Assembly (NCBI GenBank): GCA_963921935.1
Contig: OY998175.1
Coordinates: 154,192,809 to 154,256,808, forward strand
Length of the DNA: 64,000 bases
Origin: Galeruca laticollis
Taxonomy: Eukaryota > Arthropoda > Insecta > Coleoptera > Chrysomelidae
Direction: 5' to 3'
Position 1 is the first letter of the stretch. Every line of letters starts with the position of its first letter. Positions 21,561 through 33,490 of this stretch are shown here, one piece after another. Position numbers and translations under genes: made by a program. The notes under the pieces were generated by a model. The model was given only the letters and a program-made list of their open reading frames with translations, made no database searches and was not told the DNA's origin.

Positions 21561-21770
21561 TATTTAAAACTGGTATAATCACCATCATAGCTAAATATGT
21601 TCCATCAACATACACTAGTGTTCTACCATTTTCTCTAAATTCGTTTATTGCCAATAAATATTCAAACGATTCTGCTACTAGTCGGTTTTTTAAATTTAAA
21701 TCCCATTTGTAAAAGAGGCTTCCTTAAGTCTCTTTACAAAACTGGATACCATTTTCGTTTTTTTTTTCAG
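21561..21770 (-). pseudogene. IS630-type transposase core fragment
   Basis: The minus strand reads SFYKWDLNLKNRLVAESFEY, LLAINEFRENGRTLVYVDGT. This is the helix plus first-Asp region (R-x-x-YL-x-x-I, G-R-x-x-x-Y-x-D-E-T) of IS630-Tc1-mariner enzymes, with Gly replacing the usual Glu after the Asp. It lies tail to tail with the hAT piece. Confidence 0.4.
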
Positions 21771-21789
21771 CCGTTGCAATATCATATCT

Positions 21790-22895
21790 TTTGTATGCAC
21801 AATTTTCTCTTTGTATGAGGTATATCTTATTTTTCGAATTATATCTACATCACATCCGTCTATACCCTGTTATTAAACTAGGAGAGGACCATTTTACGAA
21901 ACCTGAATCACACCACTAGAAATCACTAAAAGGTTACTAGATTGGAAGCGATGACATAAAATACCAGTCATACTAAAATTATACAGTCTGGAAATAGCCA
22001 ACCACAAACTAAATAATAATTAAGCTAACAGACAAACACAACAAATTGTAGAATTAAATCTATAAAGAATTTCAAGGTCGGCGATTAAGTTTGTAAAAAG
22101 GCTAATAACAGTTGTCAAAATTTGGTGGCACATGAAGTTTTTAAGTTTTTAATTAAACAATTTTAAACAATGATAAGATCTCAGTCGTTTCTGATCAAAT
22201 GTACATAATTCAGAATGATGGAACCATAATAGACGAAAATTGCATTATTCAGAGAGCAGAGGATGGTTGTTTTTCGAAAATTGACATATATGGGAAATTT
22301 GTTAGTATGAAACATAAAAAATGTTCCATTGCAAGTACAAGAACTTATTTGATTTAAAAATACAACAGATATCTTTTTGTTCTAGAAATAAATCATCAAA
22401 AATATCTGTATGTGATACACTTTAGCATAATAACGTATGTTTCATCACTTCTTGCATATATTTCTTATTTGGAATATTTCATAGCAAGATTAGGTACCTA
22501 TAAAGAACAGGAAATTTTCAAATAATATGAAAAAGGGCCTATTTTTCAATAGACAACCTGTTATAGTTAATCATCATTCTGAAAACAGTAATTCAGTACT
22601 TAGAAATCAGATGTATAAAAATAGTTTAATCATTGAACTACTCGCATAATTTTTTATTAGACATTATTTGTAACACATAAACATTTTACAGTATATCAGA
22701 ACTATTCTATTAATTACATTATCTATTATTTCTCAACTCAAGAAACACTAAATAAATGTATATAAAGTTATAAATAATTATTCACTAAGTATCTGCCTCA
22801 CTGTCATCACTAGAGAAAGACACGATTATCGGTTCTATAATATCATCCTATCTAACTTGAACATTTAATCTTCTTCTTTTATGACATATGTTTTA

Positions 22896-22898
<3 letters not shown>
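21790..22898. other. AT-rich stretch without an assigned gene
   Basis: A 53-residue frame at 22200-22358 (MYIIQNDGTIIDENC start) is the only suggestive coding piece; it matches nothing I know. Confidence 0.3.

Positions 22899-22936
<38 letters not shown>
22899..22936. repeat. (TA)n microsatellite
   Basis: TA run directly followed by the first unit of the direct repeat beginning ACCAATGAAAAG. Confidence 0.95.
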
Positions 22937-22937
<1 letters not shown>

Positions 22938-23516
22938 CCAATGAAAAGATGAAATAATAACGCGTGGAATATAAAACAAAAACAGAATTAGCGGGCATAT
23001 CACGCAAAAGAAGTTACAGAGAATGAGTGGTAACCGTAGACATGTATGTTTCTGGCTCATTAGCCTTCATCGGACGGCATAACCAAGAAAAGGTGTACAA
23101 CTTGGGAGCAAGGATGTTAATTGAAACATGAGAAAACACAAACAACGGATTTCAACAAGATAACCAAACGCACATTTGTGCCTTCAAATGGAAGATCCCG
23201 AGTTTTCAGGACAACAACCAACAGAGACACGGAGGCGTCTATAGCTCTCCTGTCTGAACCTTCCGACCCTGGAAATAGACAAATAACCAATGAAAAGATG
23301 AAATAATAACGCGTGGAATATAAAACAAAAACAGAATTAGCGGGCATATAACGCAAAAGAGGTTACAGTGAATAAGTGGTAACCGTAGACATGCATGTTT
23401 CTGGCTCATTAGCCTTCATCGGTACGGCATAACCAAGAAAAGGTGTACAACTTGGGAGCAAGGATGTTAATTGAAACATGAGAAAACACAAACAACGGAT
23501 TTCAACAAGATAACCA
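22937..23516. repeat. two direct ~230-bp repeats in tandem
   Basis: A unit starting ACCAATGAAAAGATGAAATA at 22937-23165 recurs nearly identically at 23287-23516, with about 120 bp of unique spacer. The unit contains GACATGTATGTTTCTGGCTC and CATTAGCCTTCATCGG. A shorter, diverged relative follows the (TA)n array at 33533, and its beginning follows the one at 51316. The spread suggests a mobile family anchored to TA microsatellites. Confidence 0.75.
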
Positions 23517-23553
23517 AGACATTCAACTAGTAATTTATACAATTTTATTTAAC

Positions 23554-23580
23554 GTTTCGGTCTTTCCATAACTTCATCAG
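23554..23580 (-). ncRNA. hammerhead-ribozyme-like core in Penelope-like relic A
   Basis: The minus strand reads CTGATGA AGTTATGGAAAGACC GAAAC. CUGANGA and GAAA are the conserved hammerhead core. In the opposite arm (plus strand 24542-24561) stem II is a perfect GGTC ATGGAAA GACC followed by GAAAC, but the CUGANGA box there is mutated. Self-cleaving hammerheads are known in the terminal repeats of Penelope-like elements. Confidence 0.45.
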
Positions 23581-23955
23581 AAATAAAAATTTTTGTTAAA
23601 ACTAAAAGAAATGGTACAAGTTACTAGAAGAATTTTGAAAGCAAAACAAATAAATCTTACCTTCGACAGAACGTTCATTCGATTATTTAATATACTTTAT
23701 AGATGTTTAGGACGTATCACATAACAGAATATAACTCACACCCAAACAAAACGAACATTTTAAAAAACATGACAGTCATTGATGAAAATTTGTATTTGAA
23801 TATACGAGTATTTGTTCTATACAATGAAAGTAGGTGTAACGAGGTTTTAATTTGTCGTTTTTGTGTTAACTGGTATTGGAAAGGATTTTATATTTATATA
23901 GGGAGTGGTATTAAATTTATTATATTTGGAATGTGCCACGTGTGTCTCTATATTT

Positions 23956-24300
23956 CTAAGTTTTTATAATATTATTATAAATTTTACTCATATTTTTTGT
24001 GTCAGTCTTCAAATTTACGGAACTGGTTTTTCTTTGTATTTCTATCATCTCTAGAACTTCGCGTTTTTCTGTGTGGTTTTCACTTCGAAGAATTTTTGTA
24101 TATTCGAAATCAAATTGGTGTTGGTTTTCTGAATCATGGATAGTGAGTGCCGTTTTGTTTCGTTTGTCATATTTGTAACTATTTATTCTGTTTTTCAAAT
24201 ACTGACTTGTTTGTCCCTATATAAATATAAAATCCATTCCAATACCAGTCAACACAAAAACGACACATTAAAACCTCGTTACGCCTGCTTTCATTGTATA
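23956..24300 (-). pseudogene. Penelope-like GIY-YIG endonuclease C-terminus
   Basis: The frame reads YLKNRINSYKYDKRN, TALTIHDSENQHQFDF, ILRSENHTEKREVLEMIEI and LKTDTKNMSKIYNNII. Directly upstream IFI-stop-GQTSQ stands where FYIGQTSR is expected. The pattern (IGQT, H-x-x-x-x-H-x-F-DF, E-M-I-x-I) is that of Penelope-like GIY-YIG domains, which nick DNA at the target. No reverse transcriptase remains. Confidence 0.6.
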
Positions 24301-24697
24301 GAACAAATACTCGTATATTCAAATACAAATTTTGCATCATTGACTGTCATGTTTTTTAAAATCTTCGTTTTGTTTGGGTGTGAGTTATATTATGTTATGT
24401 GATACGTCCTAAACATCTATAAAGTATATTAAATAATCAAATGAACGTTCTGTCGAAGGAAAGATTTATTTGTTTTGCTTTTAAAATTCTTTTTGTAACT
24501 TGTACCATCTCTTTTAGTTTTAACAAAATTTTTTATTAGAAGGTCATGGAAAGACCGAAACGTTAAATAAAAATGTATTAACTACTAGTTAAATGTCTTT
24601 AAAAATGGTCCTCAATCCCAAGAATACAAAATAAACAATATATAATTAAATAAAAAAGACGAAGAACCAAAAAAAGACGAAGAACCAAAAAAAGCGA

Positions 24698-24702
<5 letters not shown>

Positions 24703-24755
<53 letters not shown>
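24703..24755. repeat. (TA)n microsatellite
   Basis: 53-bp TA run. Preceded by a short tandem of AAAAAAGACGAAGAACC (24655-24690). It abuts the inverted LTR-like block. Confidence 0.95.
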
Positions 24756-24757
<2 letters not shown>

Positions 24758-26744
24758 AACTATTATTTGAGATTCTATTACTTACTTATTTTTAAGTTTA
24801 GATAATTATTAATTTAATATGTTGAAAATTTTGTTTTGATGTGGCTAGCTCAGTTAATCATTTTTATATTATATTTGTGATGTATTGTTATTTTATGCGG
24901 GAGCATGAAACTCTTTCTACTCTTTGAGTCCTGGCATTTAAAAAATGTATTACCTTCATTTAAATAAAAAGAAACACCTTACTTTAAAAACAACATTTAA
25001 TTTTAAAATAAAAAATTTTCAATTTAATAATTATTAGTTGAGACGCCAATGGTTACCTCTAAAGAAATTATCGATTTTATATTTTCTACCGTACGCATGC
25101 TCAAAATCCAGTCATGCGGACTTCAAGCGTAAAATGAACATAGTTTTTACAATGCGAGATAGAGCATCAGTGATTTTTAGATGCACATCATATTATCAAA
25201 TAAGAAATACTTAAATGGTTCAACACAGAGAAAAAATTATGTGGAAAATATACATAGAAATATTACAAATATGCTGTGGAAAAATAGTATTGGAAGATTT
25301 ATATATATACATGAAAATATTACAGGATTTATATACAGATGGACATATTACATGGAAATAAATTTAAGCATCATTCTTCTGATGATAAAATGGCGTACGT
25401 ACATATTTTTTATTTATTTGAATTAGGCCTTTATGATAATGTTAATGATTTATTTTGTTAACTAACTAAATAAAGTCCGTTTTCTCTTTTATTTTAGATC
25501 GATCATTGCTGTGAATGTTTATCAATTTAACGAAATTAAGCACTTATTTGAGTTTTTTCTCTTATTATTGGCCAATAATATTTTAAAAGAACACTGACCT
25601 GATGCTCTGGAATTGGGATAACGCTTCTGGACCCCAGGAAGACTCCTCTGAAGTTCCAACACCAATTTTGGAGAAATTTGACTGATTTTTGCAGAAAAAC
25701 TGGATCTGATTATCTGTGAGTACTAATCAGGATTGTTTTTAATAGTATTTGTTAAATTTTATCAAGTTATTTCGGGAATTTCATGAAATTTTCGGGAACA
25801 CTATAACACAAAGTCCATATCTCTCGACGCCAGCTTCCAACAACCTACGCTTCCTTCCGATTCTCAACTTTTTTCAACAAACAAGTATATTGTTTTTTCC
25901 AGGTCACTATTTACAAAAGTTTGTTTCTTTACTTGTTGATTGAAAATTTGATCTGTCATTTTGTTCATAACCAATCAAATATTGTCCTATGCAATTGAAT
26001 TATTTAATTTGGTTTACTTAGTAGAAAAGTTCATAAATATACTATTTCACATTATTAATTCACTTGTAGAGAGTCTTTTGAGTTTTTATCATACAAATAA
26101 ATTAACAATTGGTTATATACATAGATAGATACTTTTTAAATATTTCAATATCTAATATTGTTATTAACAGTTTATTACTGTTACAATTATATTACTTAAA
26201 TCATAAATCCTTTTATGTAATCTCTATATAATCTTTGTATTAAATTATTTCTACTAACTCCTTTAATAAATTATTATTTATTGATTCTATGTTCATTTTA
26301 CTGACACTATATCATTTCTATTTATGTTTTTAATAGTTTATCTATGAGATACTATACTCCCTATTCTACTAAATATTTGTATTTGTTCTATAATGTAACT
26401 ACTTATATCTATAATTATCATGACTTGATTATTCTAATAATTGTTTCTTTTTAGATGAACAGCTGATTAAGTTATAGAAGATAATCTTCGTCTTAGGCAA
26501 CTTTATTTACTCCATTACATTTGTTAGGCAATTTCTAAACTTTGTGTTATTATTGAGGTAATTTCTTTATTTATTAAATTGTTATAGGCTAATTATTTAA
26601 TATATCTTTACTTGATATGCTTTTTAATTAAGAAAAGTGTTTCCTTTTAATTATGTTTTCTTAAATTATATTATTTCCATATGTTTTCATATTAGCAACA
26701 TATTCCTATAGAACTAATTCTCTTAATATCTATGATATCTGGTT

Positions 26745-26746
<2 letters not shown>
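24756..26746 (-). mobile_element. probable diverged solo LTR, inverted
   Basis: This block of about 1990 bp lies between two (TA)n arrays. Read on the minus strand it starts TTGAACCAGATAT next to the array, as the LTRs at 26793 and 31559 start TTGAACATAATTC. Near its other end it carries the complement of motifs from the LTR 3' end: ATTAATTTAATATGTTG, GCTAGCTCAGT and GGGAGCATGAAACTCTTTCT with CTACTCTTTGAG. Length and end structure match the neighbouring LTRs. Sequence divergence is high, so this is a related rather than identical family. Confidence 0.5.

Positions 26747-26792
<46 letters not shown>
26747..26792. repeat. (TA)n microsatellite between two LTRs
   Basis: TA run bounded by TTGAAC starts pointing away on both sides, the inverted solo LTR to the left and LTR1 to the right. 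Confidence 0.95.
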
Positions 26793-26794
<2 letters not shown>

Positions 26795-28767
26795 AACATA
26801 ATTCAAGAACACAGAAACTAAAATAATATAACTCATATCAGCATACTACACAGAATTATATAAACCAGTATCGGTTAATGAAAATATTTCCCATATACAG
26901 AAGATTTAATGCAGTATTTAAAAAACTGTATATGTCTTACATGTACAAAATATTCTGGAGCATATATACATCATCTGTTAAGTGTTAGAGAATTATTAGC
27001 ACCTATTTTGATCAGGATACATAATATCTATTACCTTATAAAAGTAAAAAAATATATATAGAAGAGATAGTTCTTCACTACTTAGATGGAAGTATAATTG
27101 AAATTCTCACTCTCACAAATATATTGAAGTTTGGAACATTTGATTCAATATCTTTAATATGATACCAAAAGAATTTATTGATGAAGTAATCTATTCATAA
27201 TGGAATACAATATATGAGCAATAGTAATAAGAAATTTGAGTAAAAAGGATAAAACTTACCTTTAAACACAGTAGTTCATTTAAGAAGCATATCGACAATC
27301 CATTGTAAGTAATAAATAACAAGTTATAAATCAAAATTCCTTAATTAAAAGAAACATGTAATAACTTAATTATTTAACATTTAGAGAGTTTTGGTTATAT
27401 ATATCAAATAATGTCAGAAATGTCAAAATAATTTTATCAATTGACTGGAATAAGGTTATAAATTGAAAAAGAAGCAGAACCATAGAAATCTATATTTATT
27501 GAGTCAAGAAAGATGTGAATTTTATGGTTTGTAATTATATATTAGGAATTATAAAATGAATCTGAAATCAAGATATTTATGATTTCGGATAGCAACGAAA
27601 AATAAAAAAAGGCGGGTTGGTTGTTGATTTTTGAATAATGATGGAAGTCGGAGATTAGAAAACTTAAATGGTTGAAGAATTTAAAAAGAGAGAATTAAGT
27701 TATTGTATAAAGAAGTGAGTTATTCCATATATTAATTCGAAATAGCTAGTATAAGGATATTAAAATCATAATTTCTACGAAGATATATACAATATATAAA
27801 AAAATACATGTTATTGGAGGCTATGGTACAAATGAAAGAGTCATTTCAAATTGAATAATTAGTTGATGTGGTACGGAATCGTGATGTAAAGTACCTGAAT
27901 AAGATATTAAGCATTGATTGGGAATTCGAAGCTGGAGAATAATAGAAATTACAAACACGTGGTACCTGTAACAAGAAATCTAGAAAAAAAACATCTCCAT
28001 CTGGACGACATATGTATGCATGACATGGTTTTTTAACAGACAGAATTTCAAGAAAGGAATATTAGTGGTTGAGAGGTTAGTGTTTCTTTTTGTTTTTGTT
28101 GGTACCAACATTCGGGTTAGAGATGTACATTTATAATAAAAGTAATAAGAATTAGTATCTGAAACTATTAAACATATTAAAAGCATTGAAAAAGAAAGGT
28201 AATAACATAGACTTGAGTACTTACTATTTATATTTAACAAATATTTTATTGTTAGACATTTCAATATTATATTAGTATTTAAGATAGTTCATCACTTACT
28301 TTAAATTTATAATACATAATTCTTGATCAATATAATATAGTTGTTGTATTAAAGGTATTCTTGAAACTATTGTTTATGTTCAGATAATTACTTCAACTGA
28401 TATGAGTGACAGTTGGAATCAATTATTCTACTGATAATTTCCATCTATTTTAATTGTGAGACAAAATCGATTGCTATATTGAAAGTTTCTATACATAGGC
28501 GCACCAATAATATAAAAAATATAATATCAGTTATTTGAATGATTCATATACATGTAAAATATTGTAGATATAGAGTTAAAATCACTTCCAGATCCCAAAG
28601 AGTAGTAAGAGTTTCTCATGCTCTCCACATAAATATATAAATACATAAAAAATTTTCTTTACTTCATTACTGAGCTAGCTATACTAGAGTTGAATATATT
28701 AAATTGATAATATAACAATTATAGTGGTATTGTCGGCAAAGTATACAACTATAACAATCCATTATAA
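26793..28767 (+). repeat. 5' LTR
   Basis: Begins TGAACATAATTC and ends CAATCCATTATAA. It matches the 3' LTR base for base over long stretches; the clearest difference is 36 bp present here near 28577-28620 (around CCCAAAGAGTAGTAAGAG) and missing there. At 1975 bp it is long for an LTR. Confidence 0.85.
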
Positions 28768-28770
28768 ATT

Positions 28771-28788
28771 TGGCGCCCAACGTGGGGC
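28771..28788 (+). promoter_or_regulatory. primer-binding site
   Basis: TGGCGCCCAACGTGGGGC begins three bases after the LTR. The TGGCGCC start is typical of tRNA-primed LTR elements and marks the site where minus-strand DNA synthesis begins. Confidence 0.7.
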
Positions 28789-28849
28789 AAATTAAGATTT
28801 TTTTCGTGATAAGAAGGTTTTAAAAACATTAGAATTAGATACAATTAAA

Positions 28850-30115
28850 ATGGCAAAGAGAATGATGCTTAGGGACGGAAAACAAATAGGTGTGGAAGGC
28901 AGATCAGATGAGGAACAACAAGAAAGGAGACGTGGAATGGGAGATTCAGATGTAGAGGAACAAACCTTAATAGATAAAGAAAGTGAAGAATCAAGGGAAC
29001 AGCAGGATAGTAGACAAGACAGGCAGGATAGTGTAAGCAGAGGAGATCAAATAATGGAATTTTTAATTAATTTGAATGGGAAGATAGATAATATGAGGGG
29101 AGATTTGAATGGGAAGATAGATAATATGAGGGGAGATTTGAATGGGAAGATAGATAATATGAGCGGAGATTTGAATGGGAAGATAGATAATATGAGGGGA
29201 GATTTGAATGGAAAGATGGACAAGATGAATGGGAACATGAATGATTTAAATGGAAACATGAACAGGATGGAAAAGAAAATAGAAGAGGTGAAGATGGAAG
29301 GTTTGAAGGAAATTAAGAAACTTAGGGAGGAAAATGAAGAATTTAGAAAACAGATAGATAAAATTAAAATTGGTATAAAAGAAGAAAATACGAATTTGAG
29401 AGTAGAACTTCAGGAACATAGAATTAAAATAAGAGAAACAATTGAAAAACAGGTAGAAGAAGAAATTCAAAAACTAGGAAGATGTTTAGAAGAAAATTTA
29501 TCAGGAGCAATTCAAGTAGAAGTGAAGAAACAAAATGAGAATACAATTGAAGAAATACAGTCTATAAAAGTACAAGAACAAACAAATGAGGAAATAATGC
29601 AAATGTATGAACAGAATTTAAATAAGAAATTTAATGACTTAAATGGAAGGATAGAAGAACAAACGGGAACGTGTAAAAAAAGGAGAGAAAGTATAGAGAA
29701 ATTAGTTAATTGGGAATTAAAAGAAATGAACAGACGATTACAAGAAACTAAGGAAGAAATAGATGAAACCATAAGACTAATTGAAGAACCAATAATTTAC
29801 ACAGAGAATGGCGAAATCAGAGTGAAACTTAAGAGAAACATAAAAATAATTGATCCGAGAATATTTATTAAGAGAATTGAAAATGAAAGAAATCGAATTG
29901 AGATTATGGTGGATATGAAAATAATAAAAAGCAACTTCAATGAGATGGAAGAATTTGAGATGCAAATTTCAATGCATTTATGGGAAGAAATTGATGAGAT
30001 ATGGGACTTCAAAATTAAAAAAATTATGGTGGTGAACAGAAAGAAGTTACAGAAACCAATAGGGAATCAAACAATAAGAGAAGAGAATAAGACGAAGTTT
30101 AGGAAAAGAAAATAA
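28850..30115 (+). CDS. gag-like coiled-coil protein of the LTR element
   Basis: An open 421-residue frame starting MAKRMMLRDGKQIGVEGRSD, 62 bp after the primer-binding site. It is highly charged, rich in Glu, Lys and Asn, with almost continuous helical heptad or hendecad character. Residues about 75-130 are five 11-residue repeats of the type LNGKIDNMRGD, encoded by a 33-bp tandem repeat (29072-29236). The C-terminal part (EEPIIYTENGEIRVKLKRN to FRKRK) lacks a zinc knuckle. Position and composition fit a capsid-like Gag, but no conserved capsid motif can be named. Downstream, in another frame (about 30275-30525), an Asn/Arg-rich stretch (RYDNENRNEIKQQNRW) looks like a nucleocapsid remnant. 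Confidence 0.6.
   Translation: MAKRMMLRDGKQIGVEGRSDEEQQERRRGMGDSDVEEQTLIDKESEESREQQDSRQDRQDSVSRGDQIMEFLINLNGKIDNMRGDLNGKIDNMRGDLNGKIDNMSGDLNGKIDNMRGDLNGKMDKMNGNMNDLNGNMNRMEKKIEEVKMEGLKEIKKLREENEEFRKQIDKIKIGIKEENTNLRVELQEHRIKIRETIEKQVEEEIQKLGRCLEENLSGAIQVEVKKQNENTIEEIQSIKVQEQTNEEIMQMYEQNLNKKFNDLNGRIEEQTGTCKKRRESIEKLVNWELKEMNRRLQETKEEIDETIRLIEEPIIYTENGEIRVKLKRNIKIIDPRIFIKRIENERNRIEIMVDMKIIKSNFNEMEEFEMQISMHLWEEIDEIWDFKIKKIMVVNRKKLQKPIGNQTIREENKTKFRKRK
29072..29236 (+). repeat. 33-bp minisatellite within gag, five units
   Basis: Units begin TTGAATGGGAAGATAGATAA at 29072, 29105, 29138, 29171 and 29204. The first four are almost identical; the fifth is diverged. Each adds 11 residues to a predicted coiled coil. 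Confidence 0.9.
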
Positions 30116-30274
30116 AATTGAATTATATGACAGGATTATGGGAACGAAATCTGGAAAACGAAAAGGAATTGTACATGCTAAACAATGGATATAAAAACGA
30201 TGTGTACATAAAAGGTTTATGATTAATAAGTAATATTTAAAAACATATTTAAATAGAAATTATATAAACATGGA

Positions 30275-31030
30275 TTGATAATAGAAGAAATGATAGACAT
30301 GTTGATATGAATTATGGAAATGAAAATAGAAGTTACAGAAATAAAAAACGAATATATGGAAATGGAGATAAAATTTATGACAACAAGTATTGTGAGAATA
30401 GAAGAAATATTAGAAACTTTGATAGAAGATATGATAATGAAAATAGAAATGAAATTAAGCAACAAAATAGATGGACAGGATGAAATAATTACATTAATAG
30501 GAACAAACGGACGGAAGTTATATGAACTAGGTGAATATATGATACAAAAGATTGAATTAAAGAATGAAAAAGGAGTTGATATGTAAGCATAGTCGATGAA
30601 GAAGCTAGAAACAGACATAGTTATTGATGAATTGATGAAATATAAGGAAATAATTGATTTTGAATAGATAGATAGAATTAAATGGTAAAATAATTGAATT
30701 TGAGGAGGTAAATATGGAAGTATTGGCAATTGAAGAGGATAATAGGAAGTTATGGAATATAAAGAGGAATGGAATTATGGTAGAATTGGAGTTAGTGAGT
30801 GGAAATAAGGAATATGAAGAGAAAGTGAAGAGTTTGATGATGAAATATGAAGGATTGATTGAAAAAGAAATTAGACTGGCTAACCATTATGAGTGTGAGA
30901 TAGAATAAATAGAAGATGTGAAAAGTAATGGTAATTGGACAGATTGTAATGAAGAATATTATGAAGTTATAAATGAATTATTAAAGACGTATAACAAAAG
31001 AATTTCGAAGGAACTAAGGGTTGCTTAACT
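30275..31030 (+). pseudogene. degenerate nucleocapsid and pol-linker remnants
   Basis: 30275-30525 encodes an Asn/Arg-rich stretch. 30714-31025, in two frames, reads VKSLMMKYEGLIEKEIRLAN, HYECEIE and INELLKTYNKRISKEL, which resembles the linker between protease and reverse transcriptase of gypsy-type pol (a short helix, then an H-x-x-E-x-x-I motif). The rest of pol is missing. The assignment is tentative. Confidence 0.35.
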
Positions 31031-31545
31031 AAAATATGGATGTAATAAAGGAGAAGAATACTGAGAAATGTTAAAGTAAAATTATATCCAGTTCCATGTA
31101 AGTTGTTTAGGCAGAGTAGAATAAAAGAGAGTTGAAATATTACAGATCATAGAAGAAATTGATCAACATGTATATAGGGAATTTTAGAATAACAAATAAC
31201 AGTACGTTACGTGAAATTTCAATAGATATAGTAGATTTAAGAAGTTTTATGGGAATTAGGAATAATAGTTTAATTTGATTCAAGATAATTTTGAGATATG
31301 TTGATAATTATTTAATAGATAATATTATGTTGCTAATTTATAAATAGTTAGATTTAGTGTAGATATATGATAGGTATTAGAGATATAATAATAGATTGGG
31401 AAATTAATCGTCGTATTCAAAGAACATAATGAAAGAAGGATAATACACAAATTTAGATTTGCCTCCAGAAAAAAAAGAATTAATTTTAAATTGGAAATTT
31501 AAATGTGAAGAAGATCTCAAGGTATTGAGAACTCTTAAAATTTAA

Positions 31546-31558
31546 ATTTGAGGGGATT
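31546..31558 (+). promoter_or_regulatory. polypurine tract before the 3' LTR
   Basis: TTGAGGGGATT lies immediately upstream of the 3' LTR start. A purine-rich tract here would prime plus-strand synthesis. Confidence 0.5.
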
Positions 31559-33490
31559 TGAACATAATTCAAGAACACAGAAACTAAAATAATATAACTC
31601 ATATCAGCATACTACACAGAATTATATAAACCAGTATCGGTTAATGAAAATATTTCCCATATACAGAAGATTTAATGCAGTATTTAAAAAACTGTATATG
31701 TCTTACATGTACAAAATATTCTGGAGCATATATACATCATCTGTTAAGTGTTAGAGAATTATTAGCACCTATTTTGATCAGGATACATAATATCTATTAC
31801 CTTATAAAAGTAAAAAAATATATATAGAAGAGATAGTTCTTCACTACTTAGATGGAAGTATAATTGAAATTCTCACTCTCACAAATATATTGAAGTTTGG
31901 AACATTTGATTCAATATCTTTAATATGATACCAAAAGAATTTATTGATGAAGTAATCTATTCATAATGGAATACAATATATGAGCAATAGTAATAAGAAA
32001 TTTGAGTAAAAAGGATAAAACTTACCTTTAAACACAGTAGTTCATTTAAGAAGCATATCGACAATCCATTGTAAGTAATAAATAACAAGTTATAAATCAA
32101 AATTCCTTAATTAAAAGAAACATGTAATAACTTAATTATTTAACATTTAGAGAGTTTTGGTTATATATATCAAATAATGTCAGAAATGTCAAAATAATTT
32201 TATCAATTGACTGGAATAAGGTTATAAATTGAAAAAGAAGCAGAACCATAGAAATCTATATTTATTGAGTCAAGAAAGATGTGAATTTTATGGTTTGTAA
32301 TTATATATTAGGAATTATAAAATGAATCTGAAATCAAGATATTTATGATTTCGGATAGCAACGAAAAATAAAAAAAGGCGGGTTGGTTGTTGATTTTTGA
32401 ATAATGATGGAAGTCGGAGATTAGAAAACTTAAATGGTTGAAGAATTTAAAAAGAGAGAATTAAGTTATTGTATAAAGAAGTGAGTTATTCCATATATTA
32501 ATTCGAAATAGCTAGTATAAGGATATTAAAATCATAATTTCTACGAAGATATATACAATATATAAAAAAATACATGTTATTGGAGGCTATGGTACAAATG
32601 AAAGAGTCATTTCAAATTGAATAATTAGTTGATGTGGTACGGAATCGTGATGTAAAGTACCTGAATAAGATATTAAGCATTGATTGGGAATTCGAAGCTG
32701 GAGAATAATAGAAATTACAAACACGTGGTACCTGTAACAAGAAATCTAGAAAAAAAACATCTCCATCTGGACGACATATGTATGCATGACATGGTTTTTT
32801 AACAGACAGAATTTCAAGAAAGGAATATTAGTGGTTGAGAGGTTAGTGTTTCTTTTTGTTTTTGTTGGTACCAACATTCGGGTTAGAGATGTACATTTAT
32901 AATAAAAGTAATAAGAATTAGTATCTGAAACTATTAAACATATTAAAAGCATTGAAAAAGAAAGGTAATAACATAGACTTGAGTACTTACTATTTATATT
33001 TAACAAATATTTTATTGTTAGACATTTCAATATTATATTAGTATTTAAGATAGTTCATCACTTACTTTAAATTTATAATACATAATTCTTGATCAATATA
33101 ATATAGTTGTTGTATTAAAGGTATTCTTGAAACTATTGTTTATGTTCAGATAATTACTTCAACTGATATGAGTGACAGTTGGAATCAATTATTCTACTGA
33201 TAATTTCCATCTATTTTAATTGTGAGACAAAATCGATTGCTATATTGAAAGTTTCTATACATAGGCGCACCAATAATATAAAAAATATAATATCAGTTAT
33301 TTGAATGATTCATATACATGTAAAATATTGTAGATATAGAGCTCTCCATGCTCTCCACATAAATATATAAATACATAAAAAATTTTCTTTACTTCATTAC
33401 TGAGCTAGCTATACTAGAGTTGAATATATTAAATTGATAATATAACAATTATAGTGGTATTGTCGGCAAAGTATACAACTATAACAATCC

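Larger units (their letters stand above)
23521..24598. mobile_element. palindromic Penelope-like element relic (A)
   Basis: 23521-23905 is reverse-complemented at about 24215-24598 (for example ACGTTTCGGTCTTTCCAT against ATGGAAAGACCGAAACGT). Between and within the arms, minus-strand GIY-YIG coding remains. The arm ends carry a hammerhead-like motif. Inverted, truncated copies like this are typical of Penelope-like elements, which insert by target-primed reverse transcription. Confidence 0.65.

Noticed and set aside
22937..23516. CRISPR-like array
   Set aside because: Only two long units with one spacer, in an animal genome; it is a simple duplication.
27980..28264. 94-residue minus-strand ORF present identically at 32746-33030
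   Set aside because: Both lie at the same place in the two LTRs; identity reflects LTR duplication, not coding constraint.
30223..30729. 168-residue minus-strand ORF rich in Ile and Ser
   Set aside because: Antisense of purine-rich gag/nucleocapsid remnants; low complexity produces long open frames.
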